Positions 15,401 to 26,867 of a stretch of 64,000 bases of DNA are shown here, one piece after another. The stretch is taken from NCBI GenBank assembly GCA_033439295.1, contig JAVTLE010000023.1:3694530-3758529 (forward strand). The letters run 5' to 3'. This DNA is from Deuterostichococcus epilithicus (Eukaryota > Chlorophyta > Trebouxiophyceae > Prasiolales > Stichococcaceae). Within the stretch, counting starts at the first letter, position 1. The number at the start of each line of letters is the position of its first letter. A model generated the notes under the pieces. The model was not told where the DNA came from. It saw only the letters and a list, made by a program, of their open reading frames with translations, and ran no database searches. Both the position numbers and the translations under genes were made by a program.

Positions 15401-17828
15401 TTTGTGGCCAAGGTCGCTGTACCTGCGTTTTTATGAGGCGTTCGCGGCGCACGGCGAGCCCAATATTCCAGTTGACCGGCTGCTGCTGCAGAGCCCGCAG
15501 TTCTTCGCGCTGCTGGCGCGGCTGCGGCAGCATGCCAACGAGCACCAGCGGGACCACTGGTGAGTCGAAGCCTCAGCATTGCATCCTGTGGCTCAGCATG
15601 TGCATGAGGCACAGGCCGGAGGGGGGCGGCCAGCGGACCATTGTGATACTGTCTCTGAGGCTGCGCCAACAAGAGTACCGCAGTAGGTACGTTGTGCAGT
15701 GCAGAATCATGGTTGCGCGGATGTCTGACTAGACGAGCGACGCCCCCCATTTGCAAGCTGACCTTTTCATCCCTCTCATTGTTCCTGCCGACAGGATAAA
15801 CTGCAGCGCCTGCGGCAAGTGGCGCATCCTGGAGTTTGGTGCCTTCCAGGAAGTTGCGGGTGATGCAAGGTGGACGTGCGCTCAGCTGAGGTGCGCGTTT
15901 GAACGAGAGCCACCGTCCGATGCTATGCGCTTTGCTCTGCGCAAGCTCCTGAGCCTAGCGTATTCTAGCCTAGCCTTCGAGTGCAGCATCGCTGCAGCGT
16001 GTTCTGGCGTGGGCGTCATGCAGCAAATCTGGGCTGCGGGGCGAGATCACGCTGCGCTGTGATGCCAGTGCAGGACCAGCGGCGGGTGCGGCATGCCGCA
16101 GAGCAAGCGGGAACTGCGCGGCACACGCTACGTCGCAAATGGCAACGAGCCCAATGGCTTCCTGTTCGACTTCAGTCACGACAGCATCAAACCGGCGGCA
16201 AGCATAGTGCCAGCAGCTGTCGAAGTGGTCCTGGTAGACGCAGCGCTGCAGCCTCAAAGGCACTCGAAGCTGGGGTCGCTTGACAGGCTCGCAGCCGCGG
16301 CAGGCACGGCGGTGGCATTGGCAGCAGCGGCGCCGGCGCCAGCGGCGGTGACGTCGGCGACGGCGGCGACGGCAGCGGCAGCAGCGGCAACAGCAGCAAT
16401 TGCTGCGGCGGAGGCGGCGGCGGCACAGCCGGAAGCGATCACCGCGGCCACGGCAGCTTGCAGGGTGGCAACGGTGGAACACGCTACGTGTGCGGTTACA
16501 ACCGCCGTGACGCCAGTTCTGCGTCCGGTGGCAGCATGCGCAGGCAGCGACAATAGCTGTGCCCGTGCACGGGGCTGGATGGCCCCCGCTGTTCGCCGCA
16601 ACCACAGCAACGGCAGGCCTGGCGTCGCAGCCGCTGCCCAGGGCGCGAAGCCAGCCATGACAGCGGGAGTGCATGCCGCGGCACTGGCGGAGGTGCGTCG
16701 GCTGGCGCGGCTGCCAACGCGCAGTGCCACGCTGCTGCACTCGCGCGATGAGGTGTGATCAGATGCGGACGCCCGTGTTAGTACACTTCCAAGTGTAATG
16801 CCGCAGGACAGTTCGACCGCTGTCAGGTGCACTCCAACGAAGCCTGCCTGCTGTTTCCCAATAGTTGTGTACATCATCTGTTACGCTGTCTGGCATGCGT
16901 ACTGCACTCTCGGGGCCTGCGATGCCGCACCGGATTCATGTGCTGCCTCCGCCCAGGTGTTGACGGCACTCGAGCTGGCGCGGCAGGCGCGCATGGCGGC
17001 CAATCGGGCGTATCTGGCGGCCCTGCAGGTGTGGGCCTGTACTGCAACAGCTGTAGTTTGAGACAGCAAAGCATTGACAAGCAACTCCAGCAAGTCGTCC
17101 CACAGACGGTGGGGGGCGCAACCCTGCCTGGCGGCTGCTCCAGGGTGTCAGGGCCCAGGGCTCCTGGTGGCTTCTGGGCCTGTTGTACAGGCAGTAGCAG
17201 AGGCTTCGACGCCCTGAAGACGTCTTGCCATGCTCTGAAGCAGGGCGGAGGGGCTGCCCTCGAGTCTGGCGATGGCGCGGCGGCGGCGGCGGCGCCGACG
17301 GCGGCGGCAGCAACACGAGGCGCGCCAGCTGCCGAGGAGCTGGACCCCGGCCACCCGCTGGTGCTGGCGGCTGCTCAGCAGCTGGCGCGGGCAGCCGCCT
17401 TGGAACAGGCCCAGCAGCAGGTGCCCACTCATTTCGACGGGAATGGGCGTCAAAACCAGGCTTGCAAGGCCCTGCAGATGGAGCCTGCGCATGCTGCAAC
17501 AAGCTGGCACACAGTGTTTACATCACTGGCAGCTGACAGAGCATGCAGAAGTCGAAGGGCTTGAACGACCCCTGCTTTTGTGAGGTTCGCTTACTCGAGC
17601 CAGAAATCCAGTTCTAACCTGCCGCAGTACAACAAGGTGAGGGTCGGCCGCGAGGGTCGCAAAGCGGCGCGGACGATGGAACGCGCTCAGCTGTCGGCAG
17701 CGCTGCACGGCTTAGAGGAAGAAGACGCAGCGGATGCCGCAGCGGTTTCTGCCGCAGAAGCCGTGCTGCGGCAGGTGCGACAGGAGCAGTCGTCAGAGCG
17801 GGCGCACCCGAAGAGGCTCGAAGGTTGA
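12411..17828 (+). CDS. PWWP-PHD-Dam-like N6-adenine DNA methyltransferase-CW zinc-finger protein
   Basis: Multidomain nuclear protein and candidate eukaryotic 6mA writer. Exons that join in phase: 12411-12671 (basic N-terminus with KRKRTARS), 12803-12839 and 12955-13041 (PWWP: GSRVWAKLRG, AWPAVLW), 13199-13334, 13463-13625 and 13816-13950 (complete C4HC3 PHD: CNAC, CCHC, FHSLC, CAAC), 14176-14253, 14447-14578 (LDPCTN), 14669-14791 (NPDYSSQVQW), 14944-15051 (LLIVRNSTDCGYYQRLRPYP), 15143 onward (DYEAGPIGFGVVVFCIAK), about 15412-15559, 15795-15890 (CW finger: INCSACGKWRIL, RWTC) with its last cysteine in 16074-16752, then 16957-17028, 17244-17420 and 17628-17828 (Ala-rich and coiled, to the stop). 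The methylase part matches the phage-type N6-adenine methyltransferase family. Its motif IV is NPDY where NPPY or DPPY is usual. The intron at 15052-15142 appears GC-AG. PWWP, PHD and CW modules in other proteins read H3K36 or H3K4 methylation. Domain calls are firm; the activity is inference. Confidence 0.85.
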
Positions 17829-18573
17829 CTTCTTTGGTTTGGGACTGGCCCCGAGGTAGCTATTGAGAAACAGACGACGTCTTGTTTAGCTGGAGCTGTG
17901 CAACTGAAGCTGGCTTGAGGTTTATGAGTGCTGTTTGACGCAGATGTGAACGGAGTTTGTGTATCTGTCTGGCCCTCTGAAATGACCATGTTGGCACTGC
18001 CGGTGATAACAAATGGCGCAGCTTGGCCCTTGATGGATGTTGAATTTCATGATTCTGTTCTCCAATGCTGCGGCCACTATTGAAACATAAATAATGAACC
18101 GAGTCCAGATCAGTGCTTTACTGCAGCCGGCAGGGGTTTGAGCCGTGCGAAGTACAGATGAATTCTGTTTGAAATCGACACAAGTGATGCGTCCCTCCAC
18201 GGCCGAATGCTGCCATGCTAGCAAGGCTGCGCCTGCACTATCGAAAGGCGGAACTTCAGCATCTTTGGGCCTGATCATAGCCGACATCAAAGCAGTGATA
18301 TGGGTAATTGCACACCCCACGCAAACGGCGACCAGGATGTCGGCCCACCTGCAACTGCACAGCGCATCCCTTGATTGTCAGATGGCCGTGAGGTGCACGA
18401 GACCTGATCCGTGCTCCTGCATGCCAGCACGTGTGCTTCTCACTGGCAGTTCGTTCCGATGGCATTGCATATCCTTTACGAAACATGCGCGACAGTGTTG
18501 CCTCCCACAACTCACCTCACTCCCGGCGTTCCTCCACGTCCCAATCGTCAGGATTGTCACAGCCGCAGAATGC
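17829..18573. other. Convergent 3' region, no gene seen
   Basis: 745 bp between the stop of the methyltransferase gene (+) and the stop of the GNAT gene (-). It presumably holds both 3' UTRs. No conserved coding segment or repeat was seen. Confidence 0.4.
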
Positions 18574-20167
18574 TCACAAAGGTCGCTCTGCAGCGTCTGT
18601 GCTGCTGCCGGTCTGCGCCTGGCGCTCCATTCCTGCCGCCTCCGACAGCCTCCTATCTGCCGCAGCCAGCAACGGCGACACGGGTCCCTCCGCTGGCTGC
18701 TTGTACCGCATCACCTTGTACTTGCGGGTCACCCTGAAACCCGTCGACCAGAAGAACATGCGCTGCGTTGCAGTGGGGCACAGAGGTCAGCCTCCACTAT
18801 AAGGGCAGCAACGATCAGAAAACCTGACGGATTGGTACACAAGTGCTGAAGGTTGCACCTGTTTGGGGCGCGGGAATGCGCCAAAGCTGCTGGGACCCCG
18901 CCGCTGGGTGTGCTTCAGCAGCGCAGTCATCATCTTCTTCCCGATGCCCCGGCCCTGTGGGTGCAGCCGCACACATGCTTGGACACCAATGCAGAGACAT
19001 GCTGCAACAACAACAGCAGCAGCGGCTACACCCCAGCATCAGCCTTGTGCCGCACCGGAGTACAAAACTTGGCTCCAAGTACATGAGAACCTTCCAAAGG
19101 GCGTGGCCACAGTTGCTGCTTGTTGTCACGGAGTCGGTGAGCGCTCACCTGGAACTCCGGATGGATCATCACATCGCAGATCAACGCTGCAAAGATGCCG
19201 TCTGATATGGCCCTGCGCGTGCATGCCTGACACGCGTCATGCCTGACTTTCTCACGCACGTCCTCGATCAATCTGCAGTCATACACGCAAGATAGCTTCG
19301 AATTTTATACCAACAGCAGCAGTGATTACCGTGCAAAGCCAATCAAGCGGCGGCTGCCTTGCTCCTCGGATGCTCGTGTTTGGGTCACTGCCCCAGCAGG
19401 GAAAGTGATCTCAAACACCGCCTGGACCTGCATTCGTCATCATGGCCGTATCATCCCTGAAAAACGGTCCTATTGAGCACCTTGTCCATGTAGTGGTGCA
19501 ACTGATGGCCCTCAAAGCACATGCTACAAGCAGAGGCGTCAGCTGCAAAGCTGCAGCAGTCACAAGCCAGAGCTGCCAGCGGGGCCAGGAACGAAAGCGC
19601 AGCTTCGCGATCGAGTTGCTATGAGGACGCACAGCGAAGGAGTGCCGCAGCACCATCGCCCAGCGCTCAGGTGTGCGCCAGCGCTGCGGCTCCTGCGGCT
19701 GGCCGCTGAATGCCACCTCCCAAAGTGCATCAACCTGCAAGACGCCGCCATGGCGGTGTGAGTCACGGCAGGATGTGGAGGTCGCGTTGCGCCAGCAATT
19801 CATGTGCAAAAGCCTCACTGACGTTGCAAGCGAGCACTGCAACCTATGCATGAGCATGGCGCAGTCTGTACATGCAGCGCGGCAAGAATGTCACCTCCTC
19901 GGGATCCAGGTTCTGGGGGTTCGAGACGAAGATGATCCTGTTGCGCTGGGGTCTGCGCAGCCTGGGCAGCAGCGGCAGCAGGGTGCCGGCGCGGGGCCTT
20001 TTTGGCTTTGCTGCGGTGACTGGAGGAGGAAGATGCCGGCGGCAAAGAAGCGTGCCAGCGTGCTGCCGTGACAGTCTGCTCAGGCTCAGCGTCTTCGGGA
20101 GCAGACTATGCAGCAGCTTTGCGCTGGAACAGTAGCTAGAAAGTTGTGGCAGCTGGTGTGTGATCAT
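18574..20167 (-). CDS. GNAT-family N-acetyltransferase, plastid type
   Basis: Acetyl-CoA-dependent N-acetyltransferase resembling plant plastid GNAT/NSI enzymes, which acetylate protein N-termini or lysines. Exons on the minus strand: from ATG at 20167 a basic Ser/Leu-rich transit-like leader followed by RIIFVSNPQNLDPEE; VDALWEVAFSGQPQEPQRW with RWAMVLRHSF (about 19747-19620); AVFEITFPAGAVTQTR with RLIGFAR (about 19415-19330); AISDGIFAALICDVMIHPEF (about 19215-19150); the acetyl-CoA loop GRGIGKKMMTALLKHTQRR (about 18957-18862); and FFWSTGFRVTRKYKVMRY leading to the stop at 18574. The R/Q-x-x-G-x-G/A signature is present (QGRGIGK) and splice phases agree at the joins checked. Another in-frame ATG lies upstream (20338); I prefer 20167 because it gives a compact leader. 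Confidence 0.82.
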
Positions 20168-21039
20168 CGACGAAGGTCGAATCGATGAAGGGAGAAGCAA
20201 TGCTTCTCTTGTGGCTTTGCCAAACGTCGCCGCCTTATCGACTGATCGAGCCGTTTCGCAGATAATGGTCTCAATCTGAGTCAATGTGGAGGCGCAGTGT
20301 GTGAGTGCTATTGTGCAAGTTGGTGCATCACGCTGCACACGACGGCGGTGAGACTGGCGGTGAGAGTGATATCTGCAAGTCTGAAGTCCCCGTCACTAAG
20401 GAAACGAAGACCAAAGGGCGAGCGGATGGAATGCACTCAGGCGGAGTCGGTCAAGCGTGTGCACAGTCACGAAAAAGCACCTGACTTGAGGGATTGGGCT
20501 GACCGGAGAGGCGCCAGGTGCGCGAAGGGCGGCGGCCGCAGGAGGGCACTGTCAGTAGGCGGGGCACACAGCGAGCTGACTTCAGCAGGGCAATATGCTG
20601 TGGACCTGACGGCGCCCTTGAAACCATATTTCTATGAATGCCAAGACATATCTCCAGGCAACGGGGGTGCAGGTATGTGCGAGGCTACTACCAGCCGAAA
20701 GCGAAGGCTGGAATGCAGCACGCAGGCAGTGCGGTAGCTGTGGCAGGACTGTGATATTTGCAAGCTGCAAACTTCATCACCAGTCGCTGCAAGCCGTAAA
20801 CAGCTGGAGTCAGGATTTACCTGATCCAGCAGTAGTAATGCCAGAATTGCGCATAAGGACTGCTGCAAGCTTGGATTATTGCATCCTCATGAAGCATGCA
20901 AGCATGCAAATGGTGCAAGTTTCAAAGGGGTCCATGGCGCCGCCGAACCAGACTGCTCGTCGTCTCGGGGCAACAGGCCCCTTCGAACTGCCACAACGCC
21001 AGCTTGCCGAACACGGGACACGGAAGCGATATAGCAACG
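20168..21039. other. Spacer between two minus-strand genes
   Basis: About 870 bp holding the 5' flank of the GNAT gene, the dispersed repeat listed at 20366-20764, and the 3' flank of the ankyrin-RING gene. Apart from the repeat I see no conserved coding sequence. Confidence 0.4.
20366..20764 (+). repeat. Dispersed short element, copy A, with flanking direct repeat
   Basis: A stretch of about 370 bp (from GTCCCCGTCACTAAGG near 20386) is strongly similar to the reverse complement of 56136-56453. Both copies share the translated string AESVKRVH and a YLQA..VQVxxRLL tail. Copy A is bounded by a 14-bp direct repeat with one mismatch, GTGATATYTGCAAG, at 20366-20379 and 20751-20764. It has no coding capacity of its own that I recognise. 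Direct repeats of this length suggest target-site duplication by retroposition, so a SINE or truncated LINE derivative is likely; the class is unresolved. Confidence 0.7.
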
Positions 21040-24000
21040 TCAATGCCGCCACGACGCCAGCTTCCCAGGCACGGACACATGGAAGCCCTGGATCTTGAGG
21101 CGGCAGAAGGGGCAGAGCGGCGGCTTCTTGTGGATCTCGCAGAGCTGGAGCGCGCACTTCACTGCGTGTCGTGACATGGAAGCTCAGTGCCGCTTTGAAT
21201 GCTCAGTCCACTGCTGTGAACACTTGTCAGCCGGCCGCGACTCCCTGTGTTTCAAATTTTCATGGTGCTGGCTCCTCAGTGCGGCCAGCAGAGCAGCAAG
21301 CCTCGGGGCAGCACCACTAATACAGCCTTCAGCAACGGAGGAGCAGCATGCTGACCATAACAAAAGGTAGTGTGGATCAGCGGACCGGATTTGCAGTGTG
21401 ACAGTGACGTGATGACGCAGAGAGAGTTACAGAGCAGAGAAGTGCGTACCGCACAGTTTGTGGCTGCAGCCATTGATGCCGACCTCCTCCAGGGCGTCCA
21501 GGCAGATGCCGCACTCCACCGGCTCCGCGTGCTCACCAAAGCCCTCCACGCTGAGCTCCCGGTTCAGGAGCGCCGCCTCCGGCTCCGTATGCACAATCCT
21601 GCCATGACGCGTACATGTTGATACACTGCATTATGAGGGTGTGTTGTTCATGTGCATTCTTGCTTCACCAGGCGGCCAGACATGGCGGCGCTGCCTGGCA
21701 TGCTGGCTGGGCACATCTAGAGTGCTGCTTTGTTTGAAAACTTTGCACGACCACAGTGGCGCAGCGGCTGTGAAGGGGCCACCTACCTGCGGGCCAGGTT
21801 GCTGAAGCTGCGTAGGATGGCGCGGCTGCGCGACACCCTGTGCGGGGCTGCGGCTAGCGTGCCGCTGCCGCACGGTTCGTAGCCAGCGGCGGGTCCGGAG
21901 GCGGCACTGGTGCCTCCCCCGGGACTCACGCCCTCGCCCGCTGCCCACGCATCCTCTGTGATTCCGGCCAGAGCTCGCTCCAGCGAGAGGCCAGCGCTGC
22001 CCGTTCGCAGCCGCCTCGGCGACGGTGCTGTGGCAGCATGCATTCCGATCTGGAAGTTACTGCCCCTGAGTGCATCGGTGCCGTCCCTGCCATTGCTTGC
22101 TGTTGCATACATGCCACCTCGTATGCTGCCGCCGCCTTCGCCACTGTCATTGCTGCTGCTGCGGTTCCTGCAGCTGCAGCCGCCAAGCCCTTCCACACAG
22201 TTGTCCGAAGGCGCTGACTGCGGGCGGATGTCCAGATGCCCCGGCGACGACCTCCGCTTGCGGATGTGCGCAGGCCGAATCTGGGTGTGACTTTCCGCCC
22301 ACGCTGCAGCGGACAGTCTGGCTGTCGGCGAGAACGGGTGACTGCCTGTTTTGTCGCCGCCGCTGGTGTGCGCAAAGCCTGCAAAGCCCGCTGGAGACGT
22401 TGACGCCAGGGCATGCCGACCATGTCGCGCTGTGCCTTGCTCCATGAACACAGTCAGCACCGCTGCCGTCGTGGGGCTGGCCTCAGAGTTGACGCCGCCC
22501 CGGCTGCTACGCCGGTTCGGCCGCACTGTCGGCGATGCTGATCGGGCGGCAGCTGCTAATGCGGACAAGGGGCTGGGGCTGGGCCCCTGAGGCGTGGCCG
22601 TTCCTCCTCCACCCAACACCGGAGAGCGTAAGGCCGGGATGAGCAGGCTGATCTGAGGAGTGCCGCAACCGCCGTCCGGCACTTGCGAGGCGTCTGCCTT
22701 GACAGACAGCGCCGCTGCCATGGGCTGTGCTTTGCCGCCGTCTGCAGGGTCGCCGCCGGCGGCGCGCAGCGCCGCTGATGGAGTGGCCGCCGCGTCTGTG
22801 GTCTCGCCCTCCGCCGCCTCCGCCGCCTCCGCCGCTGCCGCCTTGCTGATCTGCACGCCATGCAGGAATTCCAGCAGGCCCTGCCGCAATGCGTACGCCG
22901 CCAGGGTTGATAGCTTCTGGGGACCGTACCTGCGTCAAAACGAACAAGCCAAGCCGTCTCGAGCAGGGAGCTGTTGGTCAGGACCAGGGCTGGCACATGA
23001 TCGACCCAAAGTAGGGTGAGTTCATAGGCGGTCCTGAAGATGTAATCAGATTAGGTCTTTTCCCAGCTGCAGTCCACCCAGGCAGATGCATCCGAACAGC
23101 GCACCCGCTCTCATTCTCCCGGCAGTCCTCCAGTGCCGAGTCAATTGCCACTGTGGGGTTGAGGATGCGCATGATGTGCCTGCGGCGGCAAGCAGGCGCA
23201 GAGTGTTTCAGGATGGCCAGGAGGACGCTGCTTCGCCGTCTCGCCGCAGACTTGCCTTCGTGGTCTGGCGCTTACATTACCGCAAGCAGTCATGAATGAC
23301 AGAGAGGCTGGACCCAGCTGATGGTGGCTGCATCACCATCCTTTCCATACACACACGTGCAACAAAATCAGCCGCGCCTGTGACCGCGTGCACGGGCAAT
23401 GTGGTAGGGCAGCTGCCGCATGGCATTGGTGACGGAGCGCAGGTCTGTGCGCCCGTCGTTCTCCCACTGCCGCTGTGCGTCAGGCGGGGTGGCACTGCTG
23501 TTCCACCGCCCCAGGGCGTCCGCGTTTGCCTGCGTTTCCAGCAGTGTTGAGCACGCTGAGGTGCAGCCGAACCCCGGGGCCTGCCGCAGCTGGAAGGTGG
23601 GCATGCCGGAACTGGTGTGCACAGACACCTTTGCACACCGACTACTTGCTGCTGCCAAATCCTCGAACTTTGCGGCGCTGGTAGGGGCAGCATCACTGTG
23701 CTAGCACTGCAGCGCTAGGTTCGTGCCTCAAGCCGCCGACCTGAAGCATGGCCTGCACTATGCCGAGGTCACCGCGGAAGGCGGCAGCGTGCAGTGGCGT
23801 CGAGCCCACCGGAATGTCTGGCAGCGGCCCTCGCTGCCAGTCCACAGTCCGCACCTGTACGGTCAGGCAAAACGGTGGCATCCTGATACTATGGTGTTGC
23901 ATAGTGACGTTGCCATCAGTGCAAATTAGACACTTGTAGTCCACCCTGCTGCGTTGGCCGCTGAGGGGTCGGCACCAGACAGGCACCTATCGCTGGTGTC

Positions 24001-25613
24001 CGCCCATAGAGACCCACCATCATCGAGGCGCCGGCCTCCAGCAGCAGCTGCACGCAGGCCAGCGTACCGGACAGCGCCGCCAGGTGCAGCGGCGTAGCGC
24101 CGTTCTCCGCCCGAGTGTCGATATACCTGCAGCGCATCAGGTCGTCATTGCTCCAAAACTGCACCTGCGGTTTGCGGCGCCGATCTGTAATCGAAAAGTA
24201 ATTCCTTGGCGCCGCATTGAAGCTGGCTCGGGCAGGCTGTAGGTCCTATGAAGCCTGCTCCATCTTACAATATCTGCTGAATCAGTGAGGGCGAGGAACA
24301 AAAGGTGGACTGAAATTGCAGCTGGGGACTCTCAGCGCTAACAACGCACCGGCAGATGCCGCTCATGTCCCGCACTCTGGCAGAGCGCAGCGGCAGCCGC
24401 ATGCCTGCGGCCTGAACCTGCAGCACCAGAGACGGCGGATCCCGAACCATGGCCAACACTGCTGATTCGAAGATCACCCAAAGACTGGTCTCTCACATTT
24501 TGTCCAAACCCTATGGTGACGCTGCACCCACATGCGTGTAACTCTTGACTCTGTCCACCACACCGTCGATCTGCGGGCGCCCAGCGGTCAAATGCAAATG
24601 CAACTATGCAGCACGACCTGGCTCTAAACGCTACAGGGCCACTTCCACAAAGAGACGTCAACTGTTCTTGACGGCTGTCTGCAGGGGTGCTCACTGCATC
24701 GCTGCTCACCACGAGGTCGTCCTCCAGCAGCACCGCCATGATGTCGGCGTGGCCATAGGCCGCGGCGCAGTGCAGCGCGGTGCGCAAGTGTGCCCGGTCC
24801 ACCAGAAAAGGGTCCGCATCCTCTGACAGCAGGTACAGCACGCACGCCACATGCCTGCACGCGCACATGGCATGGAACATCTCATCTCCCCCGTCCCCCT
24901 CGCGAGTGCCATGTTGAGGCTCCGCACCCAGGGGGGCGCTGGCCAGGTCGCGGCTCTGAGCGCAGGACGTGTCGTGTGACGATGCAGGCAGGCGGTGAGC
25001 ACAGCGGCGGGCAGCCTTCGCCAGATTCGTGGTGCCGGCGCGCCTCACGACTTCAAGATGTTGCGCACCCATTGGCGCATGCCAGCATGAGCGGCGTCTG
25101 CCCCCGGGACGCCGTGTGGTTGATGACCTCAGCCAGGAACCGCTCCACCGAGGCAAACGTGCGGTTCTGGTATCGGAACACAACGCAATTAGCCTCGCTG
25201 CTGGATGCAGCTCCATGTCCGTCAAGTCTTGAGTAAGCCAAGGAGCGCCGCCTGTGTCGCTGCGCCACGACACGGCCATTGATGGACGGCACAGCGCTGT
25301 GAGACTTCGCGACGACCTGTCGCCGGAAGACTCGGCCACCAGGACTTGCCTTGTGATCGGCTTTGGAGGGGTCAGCGACTTGCGAGCCGTAGGCTCGCAG
25401 CGCCTCCACCACCGCCCGCAGCACGTTGACATGGCCGCTCGCTGCCGCCCGGTGCATCACCGACAGGCTGTCGAACATACCGGTCGCGCTGGCCAGCTCC
25501 GGCCGCGCATCCAGCAACTGAGGGATATCAGTTTCAGATATACTTTTTTGGCTTGATGACCATGTTGAGGTTGCCGCAAAAATCCACTGGACGTGCAGAG
25601 CCAGATTGCACAT
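21040..25613 (-). CDS. Ankyrin-repeat RING-type E3 ubiquitin ligase, XBAT31-like
   Basis: Predicted E3 ubiquitin ligase with N-terminal ankyrin repeats and a C-terminal RING, the architecture of plant XBAT/XB3 proteins. Minus-strand segments in order: DIPQLLDARPEL with MHRAAASGHVNVLRAVVEAL (about 25540-25390), SVERFLAEVINHTASRGQTP then LMLACANG (about 25160-25060), HVACVLYLLSEDADPFLVD with TALHCAAAYGHADIMAVLLE (about 24860-24690), RVRDMSGICR, then ENGATPLHLAALSGTLACVQ, GSTPLHAAAFRGDLGIVQAM, SVTNAMRQLPYHIARA, HIMRILNPTVAIDSALED, a Ser/Ala/Gly-rich linker of roughly 350 residues (22890-21783), and the RING split over two exons: VECGICLDALEEVGINGCSH then CEIHKKPPLCPFCRLKIQGF, stop at 21040. RING ligands appear complete. 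An apparent frameshift after LMLACANG disappears with a GT-AG intron to 24869. The first exon is uncertain; 25613 is the first ATG of the open frame. Confidence 0.8.
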
Positions 25614-26867
25614 TGCAAGACTCGCCCCGCAATTCCTGCCACCAGAAGCCCATCAATTTTTAATCATGTAGCTGATGCATCAGAGGGCAGTACTGATATC
25701 ATCCAGACATGCTGCTTTGAGGATGAACGCGTCGACATGCTGCCCTACTTTCACCACCGTCCGAGTTCCATGTGGAGCCCATGACTATCAAAGGTTTGAC
25801 TGCACCAAATTGACAAGGGATGTTTCGGATTTTCCAGAGCCTGCAGCACGCAACAACCAGGAAGACCAAGCTGCTGCTGGACCGGACGATCAGGCGGACG
25901 ACGGTAGTGCAATCCGCAATGCGGCGCCGTCAGTACACCTCAACAAAGCTGATATTCACTTTGAAAACTTATGCACACTTGCTGGGCTGATTCGCAAATT
26001 GCGCGGCGCTTCTATCCGAGTGCTGGTCAAACAGTACTGCTGGGACTATGTCAAGCATCCAACTTCTATAATAAAACCGCGCTCGCCTGACGGACACGCT
26101 CGGCATCGCCAGAATCCGAGGCCTTTAAAAGAGCTGCCGTGTCTCCTCCGCCGAGCTTGAGCGAGCTGATGCTTCCGCCCATGTTTATCGACGCTCACGA
26201 AACGCCGCGGTCCACCGCGCAAGTCCCAACCCTCACGCCATAGACAATCAAAATACGTGTGAGGATTTATCAGCTGTTGATCGGCAATTACACATTGTCC
26301 TGCTTCACACCAAGAAAACGCTCGCAGCGATGCCCGAATTGACCTCGAGTAATCGTGAACGTTGCACCTAATTGTACCCCTAATTGACGAGGAATTGTCA
26401 AGATTCCTTGAGGTGGCAGCAACGGGTGCTCAGGTATCGTGCATGCTCCAGCAATGTGAAGAGAGATGCACCGCCCTTCGCATTCAACATCCAGCCTTGA
26501 TGCCGCCGACCACATGGTTGCGGCGGCAGGTCACAACAACTCGGTGCAAGCGTGCTGCGGCACACAGCAGGTCAACAAAGTGTCTGGCTTGCTGAGTTCC
26601 CATCATCCTGTATTCAGTTCGATACCCTAAGCTGCTTTAGCCACTGCTCTGCCGATTGTGTAAGGAGCAGTCCGACTGAGCAATCGACCAGATTTCCAGA
26701 TCCGCGGGTGCCGCACGTGCTGCAACCCGAAGGAGCGTTTTCCGTGGCTCCTGGCAGCTGCGCAGCGCCTTGAGAAGGACAGCAGAATGGCCCTCGCTGA
26801 AGGCACGGCGCTGCAGCGTCCTGCCCTCGAGCCTGATCGGTACGATGCCGCAATGCGGGCATGCTGC
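25614..26867. other. Spacer of 1.25 kb with no recognised gene
   Basis: Lies between the 5' end of the XBAT31-like gene and the 3' end of the TIM8-like gene, both minus strand. A 162-codon plus-strand open frame (25675-26160) is present, but I recognise no family in it and codon use is not obviously coding. It could also hide an upstream first exon of the ligase gene. Confidence 0.35.

Noticed and set aside
16093-16758. Ala-rich stretch as a separate gene or expanded repeat
   Set aside because: It joins in phase to the CW exon upstream (supplying its last cysteine) and to the exon at 16957 downstream, so it is a low-complexity part of the methyltransferase gene.
12411-17828. Recent bacterial or viral transfer of the adenine methylase
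   Set aside because: The methylase is split by many introns, shares the local base composition and is embedded among eukaryotic chromatin domains. Any transfer would be ancient; I see no sign of recent arrival.
21783-22889. Plus-strand open frames opposite the Ser/Ala/Gly-rich exon as independent genes
   Set aside because: The minus frame is continuous for about 368 codons between ankyrin and RING exons. The plus frames are complementary shadows.
25040-25080. Apparent frameshift in the ankyrin gene between LMLACANG and HLEVVRR
   Set aside because: A normal GT-AG intron from the GG|GTGCGC donor to the CAG at about 24870 gives LMLACANG-HVACVLYLL in frame. The HLEVV string is intronic coincidence.
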